NCBI GenBank assembly: GCA_937941745.1
Contig: CALDGV010000040.1
Coordinates: forward strand, 1 to 5,640
Length of the DNA stretch: 5,640 bases
Direction of reading: 5' to 3'
From: an uncultured Prosthecobacter sp.
GTDB lineage: Bacteria > Verrucomicrobiota > Verrucomicrobiia > Verrucomicrobiales > Verrucomicrobiaceae
Below, piece by piece: positions 1 through 5,640 of this stretch. The number at the start of each line of letters is the position of its first letter. The first letter of the stretch is position 1. The translations under genes were made by a program, and so were the position numbers. Under the pieces are notes generated by a model. The model saw only the letters and a program-made list of their open reading frames with translations. It searched no databases and had not been told where the DNA came from.

Positions 1-1448
1 TGTTCACCACCGGGGTGATGGAAAAGCAGGTGGACTTCCTGCCGGGCGGCGGGACGGCGCAGGGCGCGCAGGCAAGCTCCGACCTGCAGCACAAGGTGCA
101 GCAGAAGAAGCGCAGCTCGATCAACAAGTCGGCACCGATGAAGAAGCTGGTGAGCACGAGCATGAACTCGGCGATCACCCTGCCGGAGGCGCCGCCGGAC
201 TCGCTGGACATGCCGGATGTGAGCTCGATGATGGGAGGCGGGGCGCTGGGCGGGAGCGCAGGCTTTGGCATGGCCGGGATGGGTGGCGGCTTTGGCAAAG
301 GGATGGGCATGGGGGGCGCGGCCGGGTTTGTGACGCTGCCACCGTCGATGCGGAGCCGGTGCTCGACGCAGGAACGTCTGGAGAAGCTGAGGCAGAACGG
401 CGGGACGCCGGAGTGCGAGGCGGCGGTGAGCGCGTCCCTGGAATGGCTGAAGGGCAAGCAGAACGCGGACGGCTCCTGGGGCCGTGGCAACAAGGCGGCC
501 ATGACGGGCATGGTCCTGCTGTGCTACCTGGGCCGCTGCGAGACGCCCGAGTCCCCCTTCTACGGTGACAATGTGATGAAGGGGATCATGTACCTCATCG
601 AGCTTGGCAAAAAGAACCCCTACGGCATCCTCTCTGACAACTGGCAGGGCGAGGCAAACGGGGGCAAGGGCGGCGCAGGCACGTATGAGCACGGCATTGC
701 CACCTACGCGCTGGGGGAGATGTACACCCTGGCCCGCCTGGGGAGCAAGAGCCTGCCCGGCATGCGCGAGACGTTTGAGAAAGGCGTGAAGGTCATCATC
801 GACAACCAGACCGCCAAAGGCTCCTGGGCCTACGGCAGCAAGGACCAGATCGTTTACAACAAGGCGGGGGGCGCAGACCTTTCCGTGGCGGGCTGGCAGT
901 TCCAGGCTCTTAAAGCCGCCAAGAACACCGGCCTGAAGATCGACGGCCTGCATAGCGCCATCGACAAGACCTGCGACTACATCGAGCGCACCCAGACGAA
1001 GGATGGCGGTTTCGGCGTTCCCAACCGCGACGCGCACTACAACCAGTGGAGCCTTACGGGCACTGGCGTGCTTGGACTGCAGACACTGGGCAAGGGCCGC
1101 ACGACCTCCATCAAAAAGGGTTTGGAATTCCTCCGCCGTTTCCTGGAGGCTGAGCCGCTCGACTGGCAGAAGAACTGCAATCTTTACTGCTGGTATTACT
1201 ACACCCAGGCCTTCTTCCAGGCCGGTGGTGAAGACTGGAAGTTCTACAACACCCAGTTCCTGCCACAGATCCTGAACGCGCAGAATCCGGATGGCAGCTT
1301 CAAGGCTGGCCGTCCCAACTGGCCTTCTGGCAGTGACAACGGCAATCCGATCTATCGTCAGGTTCTCTGCACCCTTCAGTTGGAGGTGTATTACCGCTAC
1401 TTGAAGGTGGGCGACCGTGAAGAAGAAAGCTTCTTTGACCGCCAGTAA
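1..1448 (+). CDS. Prenyltransferase/squalene-cyclase-repeat protein, 5' end outside window
   Basis: The reading frame is open to the left edge: codons before the first possible start (GTG at 15) read F-T-T-G, so this is the C-terminal part of a longer protein, probably with an N-terminal segment upstream. Numbering from the GTG, residues 71-103 are a low-complexity Gly/Met-rich linker. From about residue 135 to the end there is an alpha/alpha-toroid-like domain with QW-type repeats: LKGKQNADGSWG (145-156), DNQTAKGSW (263-271), ERTQTKDGGFG (324-334) and NAQNPDGSF (421-429). YEHGIATYAL (224-233) and GGADLSVAGWQ (285-295) are also typical of the fold. Known relatives are squalene-hopene cyclases and protein prenyltransferase beta subunits, but no DxDD cyclase acid motif is visible, so a structural or binding role is as likely as catalysis. 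Such proteins occur in Verrucomicrobia and Planctomycetes. The family assignment is firm; the function is unknown. Confidence 0.85.
   Translation, partial: FTTGVMEKQVDFLPGGGTAQGAQASSDLQHKVQQKKRSSINKSAPMKKLVSTSMNSAITLPEAPPDSLDMPDVSSMMGGGALGGSAGFGMAGMGGGFGKGMGMGGAAGFVTLPPSMRSRCSTQERLEKLRQNGGTPECEAAVSASLEWLKGKQNADGSWGRGNKAAMTGMVLLCYLGRCETPESPFYGDNVMKGIMYLIELGKKNPYGILSDNWQGEANGGKGGAGTYEHGIATYALGEMYTLARLGSKSLPGMRETFEKGVKVIIDNQTAKGSWAYGSKDQIVYNKAGGADLSVAGWQFQALKAAKNTGLKIDGLHSAIDKTCDYIERTQTKDGGFGVPNRDAHYNQWSLTGTGVLGLQTLGKGRTTSIKKGLEFLRRFLEAEPLDWQKNCNLYCWYYYTQAFFQAGGEDWKFYNTQFLPQILNAQNPDGSFKAGRPNWPSGSDNGNPIYRQVLCTLQLEVYYRYLKVGDREEESFFDRQ
225..323 (+). other. Gly/Met-rich low-complexity coding tract
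   Basis: Codons for residues 71-103 of the repeat protein are mostly Gly, with recurring Met, Ala and Phe (GGGALGG, GMAGMGGGFGKGMGMGG). The tract separates a basic, Ser/Lys-rich N-terminal part from the repeat domain and probably forms a flexible linker. The DNA is correspondingly rich in GGC/GGG/ATG triplets. Confidence 0.75.
1404..1410 (+). promoter_or_regulatory. Ribosome binding site for the GIY-YIG gene
   Basis: AAGGTGG lies 6 bases before the GTG at 1417 and resembles a Shine-Dalgarno sequence. It falls inside the last codons of the upstream repeat-protein gene. It is the main reason for choosing GTG 1417 over the in-frame TTG at 1435. Confidence 0.5.
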
Positions 1449-1776
1449 TCGCGGGCCAACGCCCCAGGATGGTTCTCACCCTGGGGCTCGTGTCCAGTGG
1501 GTGCTTTATGTCCTCCGCTGTGCAGATGGCTCACTCTACTGTGGCATCACGACAGATCTGCCGCGCCGCTTCCACATGCATGAGCAGGGCCGCGGGGCGC
1601 GCTACACCCGGGGCCGTGGGCCGCTCAAAATAGTAAAGTCCTGGCCTGCCCTGGATCATGGCTCGGCTTTGAGGGCAGAGCATGCCTTCAAGAAACTTCG
1701 CCGGGATGCCAAGGAGCGTAAACTCCGCAGCCGGGCTCGTAAGGACGAGGTTTCACGCCTCTTGCGAGGCCAGTGA
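1417..1776 (+). CDS. GIY-YIG nuclease-domain protein, YhbQ/UPF0213 type
   Basis: A 119-residue protein made of one GIY-YIG domain (residues 28-95). The first signature is WVLYVLRC (28-35, with Tyr31), followed by the second element LYCGIT (40-45) in place of YIG. Arg50/Arg51, the GARYTRGRGP stretch (60-69) and Glu88 in RAEHAFKKL (86-94) match conserved positions of the family; Tyr31, an Arg and Glu88 would be the catalytic set. YhbQ-like proteins are small stand-alone nuclease-fold proteins whose proposed roles include DNA repair; the cellular role is not settled. Residues 1-27 are read partly from sequence overlapping the upstream gene and are probably not part of the fold. The C-terminus is strongly basic (KERKLRSRARK), which suits nucleic-acid binding. 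The start overlaps the upstream gene by 32 bp in another frame, suggesting translational coupling. Codon TTG 1435 is an alternative start. Confidence 0.88.
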   Translation: MKKKASLTASNRGPTPQDGSHPGARVQWVLYVLRCADGSLYCGITTDLPRRFHMHEQGRGARYTRGRGPLKIVKSWPALDHGSALRAEHAFKKLRRDAKERKLRSRARKDEVSRLLRGQ

Positions 1777-1785
1777 AGCGCCTCC

Positions 1786-2283
1786 TCACTCGCCGATCCA
1801 GACAGGTGTGCCTTCGGCGACGAGATCGAAAAGCTCGATGATCTCACGATTGCGCATCCTCACGCAGCCATGACTGGCGGGCCTGCCCAGGGAAGCTTCG
1901 TCATTCGTGCCGTGAATGTAGATGTAGCGCTGAAAGGTGTTGGCATTCTCAGCCTCCAGCCCCTGCAGCCACAGGATGCGGGTCAGCACGAGGTCGCTTT
2001 GCGTCTCCATGCCCGGCCTCCAGATCCCGACCGGCTGTCGTGATTTAAAGATCGTCCCGCACTCAGCGCCTGCTCCATGCTTTTCACGCACTTCGAAACG
2101 TCCCAAAGGCGTTTTGTTGCTGCCTTCAGTGGAGCCGAGGCCGAATTTCGAGGTGCTGCAACTCCAGTCCCGCAGCAGTCGATGGCCGTCGAAGAGCTTC
2201 AGGCGCTGTGCGCCGACGCTGACTTCGATCCTGGGCTTGGCGAGAGACATGAAGAGATCACGCTGCGTCGGCGAGAGGAACAT
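1786..2283 (-). CDS. L,D-transpeptidase (YkuD) family protein
   Basis: A 165-residue protein containing a whole YkuD domain (about residues 18-164). The catalytic signature is complete: His124 in YIHGTND, then SHGCVRM (137-143) with His138 and the nucleophile Cys140. NKTPLGRFEV (56-65) is the usual N-terminal YkuD element. The family makes 3-3 cross-links in peptidoglycan or attaches proteins to it, acting in the periplasm. No signal peptide or membrane helix is seen at either candidate start, which is unusual for a periplasmic enzyme, and there is no LysM domain. The ATG at 2283 has a good GAGGA site and overlaps the 3' end of cstA; the ATG at 2250 (MSLAKPRIEV) begins 7 bases after the cstA stop, fits the domain boundary better, but has no Shine-Dalgarno sequence. 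The gene is downstream of cstA on the same strand and probably in its operon. It could be a scaffold-free short Ldt or an endopeptidase-like relative. Confidence 0.9.
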   Translation of the reverse strand: MFLSPTQRDLFMSLAKPRIEVSVGAQRLKLFDGHRLLRDWSCSTSKFGLGSTEGSNKTPLGRFEVREKHGAGAECGTIFKSRQPVGIWRPGMETQSDLVLTRILWLQGLEAENANTFQRYIYIHGTNDEASLGRPASHGCVRMRNREIIELFDLVAEGTPVWIGE

Positions 2284-4300
2284 AGGGGTCCTCGTTCAGC
2301 ACCGGCTTCTTGGCTCCGCTGAGAAGGGTCACCCACTCCTTCAGGCAGCCAAGGAAGATGATGGCCACGGCAGCGAGGAAGAAGCCCGTCACGGCAGTGT
2401 CCACGTTGAAGTTGAACTGCTGCGCGGCCCATTCCTTCATCTGCTGTGGAGTGCCGCCTGCGGCCATTTTGTCACCAAAGGACTTGGCGGCGGCGATGAA
2501 GCCCATCTTGGGATCGGTATCAAAGATCTTGATGTAGCCTGCGCTGAAGGTGGCGCTCATTAGGAAGACCAGAGGCACGACGGTGACGGCCATGTAGCGG
2601 GCCTTGCCCATCTTGATCAGGATGGTGGTGCCAAGGCAGAAGGCGATCACCGCCAGGAGCTGGTTGGCGATGCCAAAGAGTGGCCAGAGGGTATTGATGC
2701 CTCCCAGTGGGTCCACCACGCCTTGATAGAGGAAGTAACCCCAGCCTGCGACCAGCAGCGCACTGGCAAAGACGTTGGCGGGCAGGCTCTGGGTGTTCCC
2801 CAGCGGTCGCCAGAGATGTCCCATGAAATCCTGCAGGATGAAACGGCCCACGCGGGTGCCTGCGTCGATCGTGGTCAGGATAAAGAGAGCCTCAAACATG
2901 ATGGCAAAGTGATACCAGAAGGCCATCCAGCTTTCGCCAAAGGCACGGGCAAACATCTGGGCCATGCCCACGGCAAAGGTGGGTGCTCCACCTGCACGGC
3001 CAAACATGGTCTTTTCTCCAATGTCGGAGGCCAGCTTGTTCATTCCCTCCACCGTCACGGGATAACCGGCATCGGTGATGACCTTCACGACCTGCTCGGG
3101 CGGCATGGTCTTGTTGATGCCGGCATTGATGGCGAAGTATTCCCCGGGAACGAGCGCGCAGGCAGCGACAAGAGCCATCAGCGCCACGAGCATTTCGGTG
3201 ATCATCGCACCGTAGGCGATGCTGCGGATGCTGTCCTCACGGTCGAGCATCTTCGGCGTGGTGCCACTGGAGATCAGGGCGTGGAAGCCGGAGATGGCGC
3301 CGCAGGCGATGGTGATGAAGACGAAGGGGAAGATCTTGCCGCCGAAGACGAGGCCGGAGCCGTCGATGAACTTGGTCAGCTTGGGCATCTGAAGCTCAGG
3401 GGCCACAAAAATGACCGCCACGGCCAGCACGGCCACGGTGCCGATCTTCATGAAGGTGCTCAGGTAGTCACGCGGTGCCAGCAGCATCCACACCGGCAGC
3501 ACGGAGGCGGCGAAGCCATAGATCATGATCGACCAGGCCAGGGAAGTGCCGCTGAAGTCGAACCAGTGCTGGATGCCCCAGACCTCCAGCTTGCTGCCCG
3601 CCCAGACGCTGACGAGCAGGCCGACAATGCCGAAAATGGTCACGTCGCGGACGCTGATCTTGAGGATGGTATGCCCAAAGCCCATGATAAAGGCCAGCGG
3701 GATGGTCATGGCGATAGTGAACAGGCCCCAGGGGCTCTCCGCCAGCGCCTTGACGACGACCAGCCCCAGCACGGCGAGCAGGATGGTCATGATCGCCAGG
3801 ATGGAGATCATCGCCACAAAGCCGACCACGGAGCCGACTTCTTCCTTGAGCATCTGGCCCACGGATTTGCCACCGCGGCGGATGCTGGCAAACATGACGA
3901 TGGCATCATGGACACCACCGCCGAGCGTGGCGCCGATCAGGATCCAGAGGGTGCCCGGCAGGTAGCCGAACTGGGAGGCCAGCACAGGTCCGACCAGCGG
4001 CCCAGGGCCGGCGATGGCGGCAAAGTGGTGCCCGAAGACCACCCACTGGTTCGTTGGCACAAAGTCTTTGCCGTCTTTCTTGGTGTGGGCGGGGGTGGCG
4101 CGATGTTTGTCCAGCACTAGCACCTTGGTCATCAGCCACTTGCTGTAGAACCGGTAGGCCACGGCAAAGCTGCAAAGGCCCGCCACCACGATCCAGAGGG
4201 CGTTGATCGTCTCGCCCTTGTGAAAGGCCGTGAAGGCGACAGAACCCGCGCCAAGCGCGGAAATGGCGAACCAGAGGAGGATTCGGAGAGGTTTGGGCAT
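2258..4300 (-). CDS. cstA: Carbon starvation protein A, peptide/pyruvate transporter
   Basis: A 680-residue polytopic inner-membrane protein close to the usual CstA length of about 700. From the chosen start, hydrophobic segments run nearly throughout. Family signatures include GHHFAAIAGPGPLVGP (90-105), GGGVHDAIVMFASIRRGG (127-144), ISSGTTPKML (343-352) and FEALFILTTIDAGTRVGRF (469-487), spanning the CstA core and the C-terminal CstA domain. Characterised relatives in E. coli are CstA and BtsT (YjiY), used for peptide uptake and proton-coupled pyruvate uptake; which substrate applies here cannot be read from the sequence. The start is the ATG giving MPKPLRILLWF, directly before the first helix. 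The frame stays open 30 codons further to a TTG at 4390, but that extension is polar and lacks family-like sequence. No clear Shine-Dalgarno sequence precedes the ATG. The stop lies inside the start region of the L,D-transpeptidase gene. In enterobacteria cstA is induced by carbon limitation (cAMP-CRP); no CRP-type site is apparent here. Confidence 0.95.
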   Translation of the reverse strand: MPKPLRILLWFAISALGAGSVAFTAFHKGETINALWIVVAGLCSFAVAYRFYSKWLMTKVLVLDKHRATPAHTKKDGKDFVPTNQWVVFGHHFAAIAGPGPLVGPVLASQFGYLPGTLWILIGATLGGGVHDAIVMFASIRRGGKSVGQMLKEEVGSVVGFVAMISILAIMTILLAVLGLVVVKALAESPWGLFTIAMTIPLAFIMGFGHTILKISVRDVTIFGIVGLLVSVWAGSKLEVWGIQHWFDFSGTSLAWSIMIYGFAASVLPVWMLLAPRDYLSTFMKIGTVAVLAVAVIFVAPELQMPKLTKFIDGSGLVFGGKIFPFVFITIACGAISGFHALISSGTTPKMLDREDSIRSIAYGAMITEMLVALMALVAACALVPGEYFAINAGINKTMPPEQVVKVITDAGYPVTVEGMNKLASDIGEKTMFGRAGGAPTFAVGMAQMFARAFGESWMAFWYHFAIMFEALFILTTIDAGTRVGRFILQDFMGHLWRPLGNTQSLPANVFASALLVAGWGYFLYQGVVDPLGGINTLWPLFGIANQLLAVIAFCLGTTILIKMGKARYMAVTVVPLVFLMSATFSAGYIKIFDTDPKMGFIAAAKSFGDKMAAGGTPQQMKEWAAQQFNFNVDTAVTGFFLAAVAIIFLGCLKEWVTLLSGAKKPVLNEDPYVPLADAA
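2289..2293 (-). promoter_or_regulatory. Ribosome binding site for the L,D-transpeptidase gene
   Basis: Read on the minus strand this is GAGGA, 5 bases before the ATG at 2283. It lies within the codons for Asn-Glu-Asp-Pro near the end of cstA, so part of the match may be chance. It favours the longer start over the ATG at 2250. Confidence 0.45.
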
Positions 4301-4419
4301 ACTGGGGGCGACGCTAAAGAGCACAGGGCAGGGCATCAAGGCGGGATTCCAACTTGCTTCGATGGATGTGGTGGAATCTCCCTCGCGCAAAACGCGGCCC
4401 TGTGGCAGTTTTCCCCTTG
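4301..4419. promoter_or_regulatory. Divergent intergenic region, presumed promoters of cstA and zinc-ribbon gene
   Basis: These 119 bases lie between the start codons of cstA (leftward) and the zinc-ribbon protein gene (rightward), so promoters for both should be here or in adjacent coding DNA. I find no convincing -35/-10 pair on either strand and no Shine-Dalgarno sequence before either start. The only clear structure is the inverted repeat at 4345-4378. Confidence 0.5.
4345..4378. repeat. 7-bp perfect inverted repeat, possible operator or hairpin
   Basis: GATTCCA (4345-4351) and its exact reverse complement TGGAATC (4372-4378) are separated by 20 bases, with half-site centres 27 bases apart. 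The pair sits between two divergent starts. It could be a dyad operator serving both promoters or a stem in a leader RNA; there is no T-tract, so it is not an intrinsic terminator. Confidence 0.45.
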
Positions 4420-5640
4420 ATGACCAGTTCCGCTGTCATGAGCCTGCGTTGTCCAGCCTGTGGACGCCTCTTTCTGAGCCTGCCTCAGCAGGCTGGGGCG
4501 TTTGTGACCTGTCCACACTGTGCTCAGAGCGCGCCGATCACCGCTTTTGGCAGCGCCCAGTCGCCCTCGGCGGCTTCAGTGCCTCTGAAAAGACGGGAGA
4601 TCCGGCAGCCTCAGGTGGCAGCGCCAGCCCCGGCCTGGGGTGGTGGCATGAGTCCGCCGCCTGCGATGCCAGTGCAGGGGCAGTTCAATCAGCCCTGGCC
4701 CCAGGCACCTCAGGCGATGCAGCGTTTTGGTCCGACGGGTCCGTCTTCTTTCCCATCTGCTGCACAGCAGGTGCCCCAGGCTTGGCCGGGTGTTTCGCCT
4801 TTCATGGCTGCGGCACCGCCTCCAGAGGCTCCTCCTGCGCCTGTTTTCAGTTCAGTGGAGGTGGTTCCGCCTCAACCCAGTTCCGGCCCGCTGCCAATGC
4901 GGCCTCGAGTTCAGCCTGTGGCGGCTTTTGTGCCCTCGGGGCCGCTCGATTATGAGGCCATGCGCGAAGCACCTCCGCTGGATGTGAGCCGGTTCGAATC
5001 CTGGCAGCCTCCGCGTCAGCGCCGTTCCCTGCTTCCCGCGCTGTTGTTTCTGATCTTAGTGATCGGTGCCTGCTTCTGGGCGCTTTGGGATGACCTCATG
5101 CCGCCCATGGTGGTGGAGATCCCTGTCCCGCCGCCGCCCGCTGCTGAAAAGGTGGCTCCTCCGCCGGTCATTCCATTGCCAGAACCGGCCCGCCCAGCAG
5201 CTTCCGCAGCACTCACGAGTGCTCCTGCCGTGCCTGTGGAACCGCCGAAAGTGGAAATGCGCCGGGCGGAGATTCCCAAGACGTCCGTGAACCTGGCTCA
5301 GGCAGGGGAGGCTGGACAGCGGCTGTTTCTCGAACTTCTGGAAGCGGCTTCGGCCGAAGCCCGGGCAAGGCTGATTGATCAGCCGGAGGAGTATTCTGCG
5401 GACGTGGAGGAGTTTTTCGCCAAGGGAAAGCCGCAGTTGCGCAGCTTCAAGCCATCCAATGCCACGCCGTTCTCGCTGCCGGGGCATGAAACCGTGCCGC
5501 TTTTTCAAGTGACCACCCGGGAGAACCCCAATGGAGCCCTTCTGAGGCTGGTGCCTCAAAAGGATGGATCCTTCCTGCTCGACTGGCCGCTCTTTGCCGA
5601 GACGCATCAGCGCCGCCTGGGGGATTTTCTGGAAAAGAAG
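4420..5640 (+). CDS. Uncharacterised zinc-ribbon, single-helix membrane protein, 3' end outside window
   Basis: The frame starting at ATG 4420 is open for 407 codons to the window edge, so the C-terminus is missing. Order of parts: a zinc ribbon with CPAC (11-14) and CPHC (31-34); a Pro/Gln/Ala-rich, probably disordered linker (about 50-195); a basic RQRR (199-202) followed by one membrane helix (about 203-223, LLPALLFLILVIGACFWAL); a second Pro-rich linker (228-280); then a more globular domain from about 289 containing DVEEFF, LPGHE and LLDWPLF (386-392). The positive charges before the helix predict a cytoplasmic zinc ribbon and an external C-terminal domain. I recall similar C-terminal domains in other Verrucomicrobia proteins of unknown function. 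ATG 4438 (MSLRCPACG) is an alternative start; neither has a Shine-Dalgarno sequence. The architecture recalls zinc-ribbon proteins that relay or tether at the membrane, but no function is assigned. Reality as a gene is well supported by the motif order and lack of stops. Confidence 0.82.
   Translation, partial: MTSSAVMSLRCPACGRLFLSLPQQAGAFVTCPHCAQSAPITAFGSAQSPSAASVPLKRREIRQPQVAAPAPAWGGGMSPPPAMPVQGQFNQPWPQAPQAMQRFGPTGPSSFPSAAQQVPQAWPGVSPFMAAAPPPEAPPAPVFSSVEVVPPQPSSGPLPMRPRVQPVAAFVPSGPLDYEAMREAPPLDVSRFESWQPPRQRRSLLPALLFLILVIGACFWALWDDLMPPMVVEIPVPPPPAAEKVAPPPVIPLPEPARPAASAALTSAPAVPVEPPKVEMRRAEIPKTSVNLAQAGEAGQRLFLELLEAASAEARARLIDQPEEYSADVEEFFAKGKPQLRSFKPSNATPFSLPGHETVPLFQVTTRENPNGALLRLVPQKDGSFLLDWPLFAETHQRRLGDFLEKK

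Noticed and set aside
1757..1770. Short hairpin GCCTC-TTGC-GAGGC at the end of the GIY-YIG gene, considered as a terminator
   Set aside because: The stem is only 5 bp, lies within coding sequence before the stop, and no T-run follows on either strand.
1937..2563. Plus-strand open frame of 208 codons antisense to the L,D-transpeptidase gene and the cstA 3' end
   Set aside because: The minus strand encodes an intact YkuD catalytic motif and the CstA C-terminus here; this frame has no domain features.
2723..4120. Long plus-strand open frame of 465 codons antisense to cstA
   Set aside because: Its translation is dominated by His, Asp, Gly and Gln with no domain-like pattern, as expected from the complement of a G+C-rich membrane-protein gene; the opposite strand carries unmistakable CstA motifs.
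4301..4390. 30-codon N-terminal extension of cstA from a TTG at 4390
   Set aside because: The added residues are not family-like, no good ribosome binding site precedes the TTG, and the ATG at 4300 sits directly before the first hydrophobic segment as expected for CstA.
4230..4955. Plus-strand open frame of 241 codons spanning the cstA start and the zinc-ribbon gene
   Set aside because: It crosses the divergent region and overlaps two better-supported genes in other frames; the product is Ser/Gly/Ala-rich without motifs, while the frame from 4420 has paired CxxC motifs and a membrane helix.
5056..5607. Minus-strand open frame of 183 codons
   Set aside because: It is antisense to the C-terminal domain of the zinc-ribbon protein, is rich in Arg and Gly, and shows no recognisable domain.

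Overview
The window looks like G+C-rich chromosomal DNA from a Gram-negative-type bacterium. The protein styles best fit Verrucomicrobia (a Prosthecobacter/Verrucomicrobium-like organism): a terpene-cyclase-repeat protein with a Gly/Met-rich N-terminal stretch, and a zinc-ribbon/membrane-anchor/Pro-rich protein ending in an LLDWPLF-type domain. This assignment rests on recall of protein style, not on a search. No mobile element, tRNA, rRNA, CRISPR array or phage gene is visible, and the window is almost entirely coding.

Layout. Positions 1-1448 (+) hold the 3' part of a large protein with prenyltransferase/squalene-cyclase-type repeats; its true start lies upstream of the window. A small GIY-YIG nuclease-domain gene (1417-1776, +) starts inside its last codons, so the two are probably co-transcribed. 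After a 9-bp convergent gap come two minus-strand genes: an L,D-transpeptidase (YkuD) family protein (1786-2283) and, upstream of it in transcription order, the carbon starvation/peptide-pyruvate transporter cstA (2258-4300). These overlap by 26 bp if the first ATG of the transpeptidase gene is used. A 119-bp divergent intergenic region (4301-4419), carrying a perfect 7-bp inverted repeat, separates cstA from a plus-strand gene (4420 to beyond the window end). That last gene encodes an uncharacterised protein with a two-CxxC zinc ribbon, a long Pro/Gln/Ala-rich linker, one membrane helix, a second Pro-rich linker and a conserved-looking C-terminal domain.

How the parts relate. cstA and the L,D-transpeptidase gene form a plausible two-gene operon, which may link nutrient-limited transport with cell-wall cross-linking or remodelling; that functional link is inference. 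The other genes show no obvious shared pathway. The least explained items are the two large proteins at the window edges: the repeat protein without a visible cyclase acid motif, and the zinc-ribbon membrane protein.
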